From Lewinellaceae bacterium (lineage in GTDB: Bacteria; Bacteroidota; Bacteroidia; Chitinophagales; Saprospiraceae): a stretch of 64,000 bases of DNA. A program made the translations under genes and the position numbers. Shown here piece after piece: positions 1-8,901 of the stretch (the stretch's first letter is position 1; every line of letters starts with the position of its first letter). The stretch lies in the NCBI GenBank assembly GCA_020636375.1, contig JACJXZ010000003.1, positions 620,001-684,000 on the forward strand, in the 5' to 3' direction. The notes beneath the pieces were generated by a model. That model did not search any database. It was not told the DNA's origin and saw nothing but the letters and a program-made list of their open reading frames with translations.

Positions 1-773
1 AATCCGGCGGTGAGGTTGCCAAAGTTGCCGCTGGGCACAGAAAAAACGACAGGCCTGCCGTCGTCGGGTAGTTGCTTGTAGGCTTCGAAGTAATAAAAGG
101 TTTGAGGAATAAGGCGGGATATGTTGATGGAATTCGCGGAGGTGAGCCGGATACTCCCGGCAAGCTCCTTGTCGAGGAAGGCTTTTTTTACCATTTCCTG
201 GCAATCATCGAAGGTGCCGTCCACTTCAAGAGCAAGGATATTGTGCCCGAGGGTGGTCAGTTGCTTCTCCTGAAGCATAGATACTTTCCCGGAAGGGTAG
301 AGGATAACGACCTTCACGCCGGGGGTTTGGAGAAAACCCGCGGCCACAGCTCCTCCGGTATCGCCGGAGGTTGCCACCAGGATGACCAGTTCCCGGCTTT
401 CCTCCCGGTTGAAATAACTCATGAGCTGCGCCATAAACCGGGCACCAAAATCTTTAAAAGCCAAAGACGGCCCATGAAAAAGCTCTAAAACGTATTTGTC
501 ATCGTCGAGCTGAACCACCGGCGCCGGGAAATTCACCGCCCTGCCGATCAGCTCTTCCAGGTCATCCTCAGGAACGGCCCCTTTAAAAAGGGCCCGGCAG
601 ATGTGAAATGCTATTTCCCGAAATGAATAGCCGCCCAGGTTGCGGATAAAGCTGGCAGGCAGCCGGGGAATTTCCAGGGGCATGTACAGCCCGTTGTCGT
701 CCGGCAAGCCTTTCATTACAGCTTCTTTCAGGCCAGTTAAGGCATCCTTCTGCTTCGTACTGTATAATTTCAT
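1..773 (-). CDS. thrC: Threonine synthase, 3' end cut by window
   Basis: Threonine synthase converts O-phosphohomoserine to threonine with PLP in the cytoplasm. About 257 N-terminal residues are visible. The PLP lysine lies in a F-K-D-F-G motif near residue 107, and the phosphate-binding S-G-D-T-G-G motif follows about 35 residues later. The start is the ATG at 773, five bases after the thrB stop, so the gene is the third cistron of thrA-thrB-thrC. The C-terminal part lies outside the window to the left. Read with no break up to the edge. Function is certain at family level. Confidence 0.95.
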   Translation of the reverse strand, partial: MKLYSTKQKDALTGLKEAVMKGLPDDNGLYMPLEIPRLPASFIRNLGGYSFREIAFHICRALFKGAVPEDDLEELIGRAVNFPAPVVQLDDDKYVLELFHGPSLAFKDFGARFMAQLMSYFNREESRELVILVATSGDTGGAVAAGFLQTPGVKVVILYPSGKVSMLQEKQLTTLGHNILALEVDGTFDDCQEMVKKAFLDKELAGSIRLTSANSINISRLIPQTFYYFEAYKQLPDDGRPVVFSVPSGNFGNLTAG

Positions 774-778
774 TTTGC

Positions 779-1711
779 TTATAGTTTAACGGCACCTTCC
801 TGGTTGACCGGAGAGACAAAAAGGTCGCTCTCTATGCCGGCGTTTTCAAAGATCCGTTTCATGGCCAAACCAACCTCTTCAGCGATCAGGCTGTTAGCGC
901 AAAGGGCAAATATGGATGGCCCGGCGCCCGATATGCTGCACCCCAGCGCGCCGGCCTTCAGGGCAGCTTCTTTTACTTTCTGAAAATGGGGAATAAGGCC
1001 AGCTCGTTGTGGCTCGATAATAACATCATTCAAAGAACGGCTGATCAGTTCCAGGTCAGATTGATACAGCCCAACCAACAACCCTGCCATATTCCCGTTC
1101 TGCTGAATGCACTGCCGGAGCGAAACCATGTCGCTCAGCACGCCGCGGGCATCCCTGGTCAGGATCTCGACATGGGGGTACACTACCGTTGCATGGATGC
1201 CGGCAGGGATGGGCAGGCGGTGAACGTCCAGCGTTTCGTTGTCCCGGATAAGCACCATGCCGCCGATGAGGGATGGCGCCACGTTGTCTGCATGATAGGC
1301 CCCGTCCGCAACCTGTTCTCCCAGGACGGCAAAAGGGAGCAAAGCTCTTTTTTCCAGGGGCCGCCGCAGCAGTTCGTTGACCGCCATCACTGCTCCGGCA
1401 GCGCTGGCCGCACTCGACCCCAGGCCGCTTCCAAAAGGCATCTTCTTATGTATCTCCAGCTCGATCCCCCGCCCCTCTTCTCCGAGGTGCTCCAGCAGTT
1501 TCAGTGCAGCGAAGCCGGCTGTGTTCTTATTTATATCCAAAGGCAGCTTTCCCTGCGCGCCCGTGATCTTGGCAATCCTGAGCCCGGGAGTATCCGAAAA
1601 CCGGGCGATGATCTCATCCCCCGGTTTTTCCAGTGCAAACCCCAGAATATCGAACCCCACTGCAACATTGGCAACTGTTGCGGGGGCAAAAACTTTTACT
1701 CCTGCCTTCAT
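779..1711 (-). CDS. thrB: Homoserine kinase
   Basis: A 310-residue GHMP-family kinase that phosphorylates homoserine, the step before threonine synthase. The glycine/serine-rich ATP loop G-S-G-L-G-S-S-A-A-S lies near residue 95, and the C-terminal GHMP motif G-A-G-P-S-I-F-A near residue 260. The N-terminus F-A-P-A-T-V-A-N-V-A-V-G-F-D is typical of ThrB. Its ATG overlaps the thrA stop by one base (TAATG), which implies translational coupling. Length is normal for the family. Confidence 0.97.
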   Translation of the reverse strand: MKAGVKVFAPATVANVAVGFDILGFALEKPGDEIIARFSDTPGLRIAKITGAQGKLPLDINKNTAGFAALKLLEHLGEEGRGIELEIHKKMPFGSGLGSSAASAAGAVMAVNELLRRPLEKRALLPFAVLGEQVADGAYHADNVAPSLIGGMVLIRDNETLDVHRLPIPAGIHATVVYPHVEILTRDARGVLSDMVSLRQCIQQNGNMAGLLVGLYQSDLELISRSLNDVIIEPQRAGLIPHFQKVKEAALKAGALGCSISGAGPSIFALCANSLIAEEVGLAMKRIFENAGIESDLFVSPVNQEGAVKL

Positions 1712-4167
1712 TAGGATAAGTAGTTTCCTATCGTTATAATTTCCGCAAACAACCCGGCAGCGGTTACTTCCGCACCAGCTCCGGGCCCGCGAACGACCAA
1801 CGGGCGGTCTTTGTACCGCTCCGTAGTGAATACGATCATATTATCGCTGCCGCTCAGCGTGTAAAACGGGTCATTGCTGCCCACTTTCCGCAATCCGACC
1901 GACGCCTGGCTTCCTTCCAAACAAGCAATCATGCGCAATACCCTGCCCTCCTGCTCCGCTTCCCGCCGGAGCTGTTCGAACTGCCCGTCCGCTTTTTCCA
2001 CTTCCTTCATAAACCCCTCCACCGTCTCCGCCTCCTGGCAGGCAGCAGGCAGGATGTTTTCTACCTCAATATCTTTAGCTTCCAGAGAAAGGCCGGTCTC
2101 CCTGGCCAGAATAACGAGCTTCCTCCGCACGTCGGCGCCGTTCAGGTCTGTCCTCGGATCCGGTTCGGTATAACCCCGCCGCCGGGCCTCCGCCACCACC
2201 TCGCTGAACTTCGTCCCTTCTTTAAAAGAATTGAAAATGAAAGACAGCGAACCGGACAAAACGCCCTCGATCTTCACTATCCGGTCTCCACTGTTGATCA
2301 GGTTGCTGAGGGTAGAAATAACCGGCAGGCCGGCACCGACGTTGGTTTCGTAATTGAACTGAACTCCCCGGCGCTGCGCAATGGCCTTAAGCCGCTGATA
2401 TTGGAGGTAACCGGAAGAGGTGGCAATCTTGTTGGGCGTAGAAACGGATATACTGGCGTCCAGGATGGATTCGTAATAGCTGGCTATTTTTTCATTGGCC
2501 GTATTGTCGACGAAGATGGTATTGGACAGGTTCATCTCCCTCATCTTGCCGATGAAGATAGCAATGTCCATCGCGGTTTCGGATTGTTCGAGGGCTTCCT
2601 TCCAGCTTTCCAGCCCGATGCCGTCCTCCCGGAAGAGCATTTTTTTGCTGTTGGCCAGGCCCACGATGCGGATTTCCAGTCCCCGCTTTTCCCGGAGGAA
2701 TTTGCTTTGCTCCTTCACCTGCCGGATCAGGGTGCTGCCGATCAGGCCGACACCCACCATGAACAGGTGCAGTTCTTTGGTATCGGAAAGGAAGAATGCT
2801 TCGTGCAGGGCGTTAAGCGCCTTGGCTTCGTCTGCCCGGTTGATCACCACCGATATGTTCAGTTCCGAAGATCCCTGCGCGATAGCGACAGCATTGATGC
2901 CGTTTTTGCCGAGGGCCTGGAAAAGCCGGCCGGAAATCCCGGGCTGGTATCTCATGTTCTCCCCGATGATGGCAACGACGGAAAGGTCCTCCTCGATCTT
3001 GACCGGGTCGACGATGCCCATGCTGATCTCATATTCAAATTCTGCTTCCACTCGCTTTTTGGCCTTTTTGGACAAATGCGGCTGGATGGCAAAACTGATG
3101 GAATGCTCCGACGAGCCCTGAGTGATGAGTATGACATTGATCCCCCCCTGCGCCAGGGAGGTGAAAAGCCGCCCGGCAATACCCGGAACACCGAACAGGC
3201 CGCTGCCCGAAAGGGTCAGCAATGCAATATTACTGATCGAAGAGATTCCTTTTACTGCATGTTTGCCCAGGTCAGCCTTGTCGGAGATGAGCGTGCCTTT
3301 AAAAGACGGATTAAATGTATTTTTAATATAAAGCGGAATCTTTTTGACCAGCGCCGGTTGCAGGGTAGGCGGGTAGATCACCTTGGCCCCGAAATGGGAC
3401 ATCTCCATGGCTTCGGCGTAGGTCATGCTGGAAATGGTAAACGCCCGTTTTACCAGGCGGGGGTCAGCCGTCAGCACCCCATCGACATCCGTCCAGATCT
3501 CGATGACGCTGGCATCGAGCCCGGCGGCGATCAGAGAAGCCGTATAGTCCGACCCTCCCCGGCCCAGCGTCGTGGTCAGGCCGCCTTTCGCCGAAGCGAT
3601 AAACCCTGTAACCACCTGAACTTCAGGATTTTGAGAATAATACTCCCGTATTTTCTGGTAGGTAAGCCCGAAATCCACCTTGGCGCTGCCGAAGGCCCTG
3701 TCCGTTTTGATTACTTTCCGGGCGTCGAGATAACTGGCATTAATGCCGCTTTGCCGCAGGACGTGGGAAATGATATAGGCCGAACTGCGTTCGCCAAAGC
3801 TCAGCACGTAGTCCATGGTACGGGGAGATGCCTCCCGCACCAGGAAGATGCCGTAGAGCAGATTTTTGAGGACTTCGTGGTTGTTCACCAGCTCGGGATA
3901 GACGGTATTCCGGTATTCGCCCTCCATCAGCTCATCGACTGCATCGAGGTGCCGGCGATTGAATGCTTCAAAGCGGGCCAGGTAGGCCTCATCTCCTTTT
4001 GCGGCCAGGCTGCTCATTTCAATGAGGCTGTCGGTCACCCCGCCGAAAGCCGAAAAAACGACCGTAAACTTCTCGCCTTTCGTATAATATCCTTTCAGGA
4101 TCTCGACAATTCTTCGGATGCGCTCTGGTTTTGCAACGGATGAACCGCCAAACTTCAACACTTTCAT
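1711..4167 (-). CDS. thrA: Bifunctional aspartate kinase / homoserine dehydrogenase I
   Basis: An 818-residue fusion that catalyses the first and third steps of the aspartate-to-threonine/methionine route. The aspartokinase domain covers about residues 1-290 and begins with K-F-G-G-S-S-V. Two ACT regulatory domains cover about 310-460. The homoserine dehydrogenase NAD(P)-binding domain starts near 465 (G-V-G-L-I-G) and the catalytic domain runs to the end. The length matches ThrA of other bacteria. It heads the thrABC operon behind a -7 box at 4214-4221. Feedback inhibition by threonine through the ACT domains is known for the family, not seen here. Confidence 0.97.
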   Translation of the reverse strand: MKVLKFGGSSVAKPERIRRIVEILKGYYTKGEKFTVVFSAFGGVTDSLIEMSSLAAKGDEAYLARFEAFNRRHLDAVDELMEGEYRNTVYPELVNNHEVLKNLLYGIFLVREASPRTMDYVLSFGERSSAYIISHVLRQSGINASYLDARKVIKTDRAFGSAKVDFGLTYQKIREYYSQNPEVQVVTGFIASAKGGLTTTLGRGGSDYTASLIAAGLDASVIEIWTDVDGVLTADPRLVKRAFTISSMTYAEAMEMSHFGAKVIYPPTLQPALVKKIPLYIKNTFNPSFKGTLISDKADLGKHAVKGISSISNIALLTLSGSGLFGVPGIAGRLFTSLAQGGINVILITQGSSEHSISFAIQPHLSKKAKKRVEAEFEYEISMGIVDPVKIEEDLSVVAIIGENMRYQPGISGRLFQALGKNGINAVAIAQGSSELNISVVINRADEAKALNALHEAFFLSDTKELHLFMVGVGLIGSTLIRQVKEQSKFLREKRGLEIRIVGLANSKKMLFREDGIGLESWKEALEQSETAMDIAIFIGKMREMNLSNTIFVDNTANEKIASYYESILDASISVSTPNKIATSSGYLQYQRLKAIAQRRGVQFNYETNVGAGLPVISTLSNLINSGDRIVKIEGVLSGSLSFIFNSFKEGTKFSEVVAEARRRGYTEPDPRTDLNGADVRRKLVILARETGLSLEAKDIEVENILPAACQEAETVEGFMKEVEKADGQFEQLRREAEQEGRVLRMIACLEGSQASVGLRKVGSNDPFYTLSGSDNMIVFTTERYKDRPLVVRGPGAGAEVTAAGLFAEIITIGNYLS

Positions 4168-4213
4168 TGCCTGAACTATTTAGGGAGTTTTATGTGGAAA
4201 TGTAAGGCCAGGG

Positions 4214-4221
4214 CAAAAGTA
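4214..4221 (-). promoter_or_regulatory. -7 promoter box of the thrABC operon
   Basis: On the minus strand this reads TACTTTTG, an exact match to the Bacteroidota TAnnTTTG box. It would give a leader of about 40 bases before the thrA ATG. No clear -33 TTTG is visible at the usual distance, and no leader peptide with threonine codons was found. Confidence 0.5.
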
Positions 4222-4282
4222 TAGCGCTTCGGGGATATATGGTACTTTTCCAGGTATTTTATAGGTGAAGGCAGAGCAGGGT

Positions 4283-4738
4283 TTACAACAATTGCAGCGC
4301 TTCGTCCTCTTTTTTCCGCATCAGGGCAACTTCCTCGGGCGACTTATCGGAATAGCCGCAGAGGTGCAAGACGCCATGGATCATTACGCGGTGCAGTTCC
4401 TGTTCGAAAGGCACGCCGAACTGGCCGGCGTTTTCCTTCACGCGGTCGATGCTTATGAAAATGTCGCCTTCGATCAAAGGAGGCTCGGTATAGGGAAAGG
4501 TGATAATGTCGGTGTAAGTATCGTGGCCGAGGTATTCCTGGTTTAGATGGAGAAGGTATTCGTCGGTACAAAAAACATAACAGACATGATGCAGGTTACC
4601 GCCTTCTTTTTCAACCACGGCTTTTACCCAATCGGAAAGGGTATCAGGCTGGGGAAGTTCAAATTCAATATCTTCATTTTGAAAGGAAACGGATGATTCT
4701 TCGTCTTCCGTGAGCCATTCTTCCAAAGTACTGCTCAT
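4283..4738 (-). CDS. ybeY: Endoribonuclease YbeY (rRNA maturation)
   Basis: A 151-residue UPF0054 metalloprotein involved in 16S rRNA 3'-end maturation and ribosome quality control. The metal-binding stretch M-I-H-G-V-L-H-L-C-G-Y-S-D lies near residue 120. It keeps the first two histidines, but the third classical ligand position is Asp rather than His. From memory, Bacteroidota YbeY proteins often show this change. The N-terminal 15 residues are acidic and variable. The start overlaps the upstream ATPase gene by four bases (ATGA). The neighbours DUF4175 and ATPase upstream form a familiar Bacteroidota cluster. Confidence 0.93.
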   Translation of the reverse strand: MSSTLEEWLTEDEESSVSFQNEDIEFELPQPDTLSDWVKAVVEKEGGNLHHVCYVFCTDEYLLHLNQEYLGHDTYTDIITFPYTEPPLIEGDIFISIDRVKENAGQFGVPFEQELHRVMIHGVLHLCGYSDKSPEEVALMRKKEDEALQLL

Positions 4739-5139
4739 ATTTTGAACTGCATCTCAACGGTGCTGCCGTTGTTGTGAAATTCTACGGAATCAGAAAGTTG
4801 CTGCATGAGGAACACGCCACGCCCCCCGATCTGGAGGAGGTTTTCGGGGGCGGTGGGGTCTGGGACACTTTGATAGTCAAAGCCACACCCTTCATCTGTG
4901 ACCCGCACGGCGAGGTGGCCCCTGCGTTTTTGAAACTGTATCCTGACCGTTTTGGATTCATCTTCGCAATTGCCGTGGATGATAGCGTTGTTGACCGCTT
5001 CAGTGAGGCTGATCAGGATATTCCCATAAACGTCGGGGCTAAGCTTGTAGCGCTCGACCACTTGTTCGACGAACGATTCAACCAGGGCAATATTCCTGGG
5101 GTTTGAGGAAAGCTTCAGCATAATAGGCTTTGAACTCAT
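4735..5139 (-). CDS. RsbW-like ATP-binding protein (HATPase_c_2)
   Basis: A 134-residue single-domain GHKL ATPase of the anti-sigma-factor/serine kinase type. The N box E-A-V-N-N-A-I-I-H-G lies near residue 50, the G1 box D-E-G-C-G-F-D near 83 and a G-G-R-G-V-F-L G2-like box near 105. Family members phosphorylate STAS antagonists or bind sigma factors, but no STAS or sigma gene is adjacent, so the target is unknown. It overlaps ybeY by four bases and follows the DUF4175 gene. A SpoIIE/PP2C phosphatase at 29110-30381 is the kind of protein that could act opposite it. Confidence 0.85.
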   Translation of the reverse strand: MSSKPIMLKLSSNPRNIALVESFVEQVVERYKLSPDVYGNILISLTEAVNNAIIHGNCEDESKTVRIQFQKRRGHLAVRVTDEGCGFDYQSVPDPTAPENLLQIGGRGVFLMQQLSDSVEFHNNGSTVEMQFKI

Positions 5140-5220
5140 TTTATTTCAACAGTGGAAATTTACTCCAATTTCTAGTAACATGCAAGTTCTTAGTTTTGTT
5201 GGGAGTGATCCTGAAATAGC

Positions 5221-5260
5221 AAAGGCAGCAACGCCGGCTCGGGCCGGCGCCGCTGCCTTT
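5221..5260 (-). terminator. Hairpin terminator after the DUF4175 gene
   Basis: Two 18-base arms with two mismatches and a four-base loop (TCGG) lie six bases beyond the DUF4175 stop. The trailing T run on the minus strand is weak (TTTGCTATTT), so some read-through into the ATPase and ybeY genes is likely. Confidence 0.6.
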
Positions 5261-5266
5261 TTATTA

Positions 5267-8200
5267 TTATTCTGCTTTCAGAGACTTGAGATATTGCTCC
5301 ACAAGCGATTTGTAGTAAGGCTTGAGGGCAGGAGAAACGGCTTTGTACATTTCGACCTCGGCTTCGCGTTTTTTGATGTATTCCTCCAGCGACGGGGGTA
5401 TCCGGCGTTCCTGCTGGGTGGCCTGTTCGGCCTTGCGCTGTTCGTCGTACTCCCGTTGCCGCTCGGCCTTTTCGTGTTCGAGCAGGCGGGTGAGGATATC
5501 CTGCTGGCGCTTCATCATTTCGTTGGTCAGCCGCTTGTTGACCAGGTCCTCTTCTGATTTGTCCATCTGGTCGATGATTTCCTGCAACTCCTTACTGCCC
5601 TTGCCCTGTTCCTGAAGTTGTTTCTGTTTCTCCTTCAGGGCTTTGCGCATGGCCGCCTGGCGGGCAGCCATTTCGGCGAACTCTTTGGACGTCCCCTGCC
5701 CCATTCCTTTCTCCATGCGTTCCTTCATCTGTTTCATCTGCTCATTGAGGCTTTGCTGCCCCTGGCTGAGTTTGTCCTTGGGCACTTTGCCGCTCTGCCC
5801 CTGCCCTCCCGGTTTATTACACATCTGGTTGCCGGCCATCATGCCCGACATTTGCTGCTGCATCTGGTTCATCACCTCGCTTAACATAAGCGCCAGGTCG
5901 TTCACGTTTTTCATCGCCCGCTGCTGATGGTCGCTGGCCTGCAGCTTGCGGCGCTCTTCGAGGTCTTCCAGGCTTTGCTTCATATTGTCCTTTACCTCGG
6001 TCACCTTTTCCGTGATGAACGATTCGATCTGGAACACCCGCTTGCTCAGGGCCTGCAGGCTGTCTTCAACCAGGCGGAAATCGTCTTTCAGCTTGAACTG
6101 TTCCTGCACGAGCTCCACATAGCGAGGCGTATTGATGTCGCTGGCGTTGAACTTGTCGATCAGTTCTTCCTGGTCAAAGGACAGCCCAACCAGGTTTTCC
6201 AGCAACTGGCGCAGCGCCTGAATGTCTTCCTCCATCTGTTCCATCTCGCCCGCCTCCATCATCATGGACATGGCCTCCGCCATATCCTTCATTTTCTGAG
6301 AGGCTTTCTTCTGGGACTGCGAAGCTTTGTTGTTCTGGTTTTGCTGCAGTTGCTGCTGGCTTTGGTCGATATCCTGCTGGATGTCTTCCATCTGCTCTTC
6401 CCGGTCTCCCAGTTCCCGAGGTTGTTCCAGTTCCTGGTTCTTCTCTTCGATCTCTTCCATTTTCTCCTTGATCTCCTGGAACTTTTCGTCAATCTCTTCC
6501 TGCTTTTCTTCCAGCTTTTCCTGATCTTTCCCGCCCTGCTCCGTCTCCTCGCTCAGTTGCTCCTGCTCTTTGGCCAGTTCCTCCAGCTTGTCGATGGTTT
6601 GCTGCATTTCCTGTTCCAGTTCGAGCTGCTTGAAGAGTTCCAGCATGCGGTCCAGTTCCTTTTCCAGCTGTTCGTCGGAAAGTTCCATGTCTTCCATCAT
6701 CTCCAAAGCTTCATCTTTGCCCAGTTCCTGAAGCAGCTCTTCGATCTGCCGCATGAGTTCCTTCATTTCTTCGCTCATCACTTCCTCCATCATCTTCTGC
6801 AGCTTCTCCTGTTTCTCCAGGATCTCTTCGTCCATCTTCGAGAACTCTTCCTGATTCTTCCGGTTTTCCTCAAAGGACTTCTGGGCTTGTTCGATCTTCT
6901 TCTCCAGTTCTTTTTGCCGTTCCAGCAGCTTTTCCAGTTCCTTGCGGCTCTGCCAGTCCAGGTCTTTTTCCTGCAGGAGTTTCTCCCGCATTTTCTTCAT
7001 ATCTTCCTGGACCTTCCTGGATTCCTCAAGGGCCTTTTTAAGGTCCTGTTTGATCTTTTCATCATTTTCTTCCGCCATCGCCTCGAACTCTTCAACGGTG
7101 GGCATGGAGAAGACCATGAGGTTGGTGCGGGCTGATTTGCTGCCATTTACGCCGTCGTTGTCGTACACCTCGAAATAGTAGGTGACTTCGTCGCCTGGTT
7201 TGAGTTCCAGCTCATTGAGGTCGAAAGTATGGTCAAACTGGATTTGCTTGCCGGCAGGTTTGTTGAGTTTAACGGTCCGGAGTTCGCCTTGTTCTCCTTT
7301 GGCATTTTTGATGCGGTAGTTGAAAGAGAGGCTCAGCAGGCCGTAATCGTCCGAGGCGTCGCCTACGAAGTACAGCAATTTAAGGTCAGTACTGTCCTGA
7401 AATTTTTCAGCAGCAATGCTGGGGTACAAGTCCGGGACGACCGATATGGTGTAGCTGATGGAGTCCGCATCCGGCAAAGCGCTGTTGGAGACGAAAAGCT
7501 TGTACGTTTCATCCTGAAGGGCGCGTTTTTTGTAAGTAAAGAGGCCTTCTGAGAAACGGGTGGCGTCGACCGGTTCGCCCGAGCCGGAAAACCGGAGGCG
7601 AATAGCATCAGTATTGAGCGCATTGAACACCCAGTCGATTTGGGTGCCGGCCGGCACGACGAGGTCTCCGATACTCGAAAGCTCTTCGTCTTTCCGTTGG
7701 GTGTAGGCGGGATAGTCCAGTTTGACGTCGAAGCCCGCCACATTCGGTTTTTTCAATACGTCGAGCGTATAGGCTTCCGATTCTACCCCGCTGGAAAAAA
7801 GAAAGAACTCGACATTCTTCTGCACGTTGTTGAAGCGATAGGTGAACAGGTTGGGCGCCTCTTTGGTAAGCCGGTACTGGTAATTGTCAATATCGATGAA
7901 AACTTCGTTGGGCAATTGTTCTCCTTTCACCTCGACTGCCAGCGGGAAATCTTCGAACTGGACTGCTTTCAGCTGGCCCGCATCTACATGAAAGGAGAAA
8001 GGGGCCGGCTTCTCGAATTTCTTATTGTTGTTGATGATCCTGGCGGTGCTGTCTGTGATCAGGTTCGCATTGATGAACAAGATGACGATCAGCAGCAACA
8101 AGGGAGGAAGAGCATACCGGAGGTACTTCCGGTTTTTGCTCAGGTCGATGGCATTGGGGAAAGGAACGGGCTTGATCTCTTCGGATTTCTGGTTGATGCT

Positions 8201-8596
8201 GGCGAGGATCAGCTCCCGGTTGGAGGCTGTATCCGACTGGTGCTTCAGCTGAAGGATATTCAACAGCTTGTCCTTTACATTGCTGAAATGGCCGCCGACG
8301 ATCTGAGCGGCCTGTTCATGGGAGATGACCTTTCCCAGGCGGAAGTAATGAAGCAGGGGCGTAAACACCCAATACCCCAATGCCACAGCGCTCACCCCGA
8401 GGAAGGAATAGAACATGGCTTTCCGGATGCCGGTATCGAAATAGTTGTAGTACTCCAGAAGGGCCATGGCCAAAAAGAGCGCCAGGATGAGGCCTACGCT
8501 GTACAACGCGCCCCGGATCATCTGGTTGATGTAATATTTCCGGATGAACTGGTCTAGCTTTTTGATCAACAGCCGGTAGTTATCTTGTGTCACCAT
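5267..8596 (-). CDS. DUF4175 family membrane protein with long coiled coil
   Basis: A 1109-residue protein of the Bacteroidota DUF4175 family; biochemical role unknown. Two membrane segments lie near residues 25-45 and 60-80 and a third near 155-175. A beta-rich extracytoplasmic region of about 300 residues follows. From about residue 480 to the end the chain is very rich in Glu, Gln, Lys and Met with heptad character, i.e. a long coiled coil. Basic residues increase in the last 100 positions. The gene is unbroken and has the usual length. It stands upstream of the RsbW-like ATPase and ybeY, an order seen in many Bacteroidota. An envelope-spanning structural or scaffold role is an inference only. 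Confidence 0.88.
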   Translation of the reverse strand: MVTQDNYRLLIKKLDQFIRKYYINQMIRGALYSVGLILALFLAMALLEYYNYFDTGIRKAMFYSFLGVSAVALGYWVFTPLLHYFRLGKVISHEQAAQIVGGHFSNVKDKLLNILQLKHQSDTASNRELILASINQKSEEIKPVPFPNAIDLSKNRKYLRYALPPLLLLIVILFINANLITDSTARIINNNKKFEKPAPFSFHVDAGQLKAVQFEDFPLAVEVKGEQLPNEVFIDIDNYQYRLTKEAPNLFTYRFNNVQKNVEFFLFSSGVESEAYTLDVLKKPNVAGFDVKLDYPAYTQRKDEELSSIGDLVVPAGTQIDWVFNALNTDAIRLRFSGSGEPVDATRFSEGLFTYKKRALQDETYKLFVSNSALPDADSISYTISVVPDLYPSIAAEKFQDSTDLKLLYFVGDASDDYGLLSLSFNYRIKNAKGEQGELRTVKLNKPAGKQIQFDHTFDLNELELKPGDEVTYYFEVYDNDGVNGSKSARTNLMVFSMPTVEEFEAMAEENDEKIKQDLKKALEESRKVQEDMKKMREKLLQEKDLDWQSRKELEKLLERQKELEKKIEQAQKSFEENRKNQEEFSKMDEEILEKQEKLQKMMEEVMSEEMKELMRQIEELLQELGKDEALEMMEDMELSDEQLEKELDRMLELFKQLELEQEMQQTIDKLEELAKEQEQLSEETEQGGKDQEKLEEKQEEIDEKFQEIKEKMEEIEEKNQELEQPRELGDREEQMEDIQQDIDQSQQQLQQNQNNKASQSQKKASQKMKDMAEAMSMMMEAGEMEQMEEDIQALRQLLENLVGLSFDQEELIDKFNASDINTPRYVELVQEQFKLKDDFRLVEDSLQALSKRVFQIESFITEKVTEVKDNMKQSLEDLEERRKLQASDHQQRAMKNVNDLALMLSEVMNQMQQQMSGMMAGNQMCNKPGGQGQSGKVPKDKLSQGQQSLNEQMKQMKERMEKGMGQGTSKEFAEMAARQAAMRKALKEKQKQLQEQGKGSKELQEIIDQMDKSEEDLVNKRLTNEMMKRQQDILTRLLEHEKAERQREYDEQRKAEQATQQERRIPPSLEEYIKKREAEVEMYKAVSPALKPYYKSLVEQYLKSLKAE

Positions 8597-8901
8597 AGGG
8601 TCAGCAACTTCGTTTTTTCCAAAAAAGAATAAATCATTAACAACAACTCCTGAAGGCAGGCAAAAGATTGGCCACCCGGAGAGTTTAACACAATGATGTC
8701 CTCAATTTGACGGCAGGCGAGATAAAAGGTTTGAGTTTACTACTCCGCCAGCCCCAATAGTTAATGGGCTTTTCCAGTTAGATTTGGCTGGGATATGATA
8801 TAGCACAGAAGGTCGGGTAAATTAACCAAGATTTTGCTAAATGTCAAGTCAGGTTCTTCAGTTTCCTGGTTTCCCTGATTCATGGTTACCCGCACACCTC
8901 C
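8597..8901. other. Intergenic, 305 bases, no gene seen
   Basis: Lies between the DUF4175 start and the end of the M1 peptidase gene, both on the minus strand. It has stop codons in all frames and moderate AT content. A short palindrome (AGCCCC/GGGCT) sits near 8750. No convincing promoter box or terminator was identified. Confidence 0.5.

Noticed and set aside
2401..4143. Open frame of 580 codons on the plus strand opposite thrA
   Set aside because: Antisense shadow of a high-GC gene. Composition is low-complexity, no family resemblance, and thrA is certain.
5927..7135. Leucine/phenylalanine-rich 402-codon frame on the plus strand
   Set aside because: It is the reverse strand of the DUF4175 coiled coil (GAG/CAG codons read as CTC/CTG), hence only looks like membrane protein.
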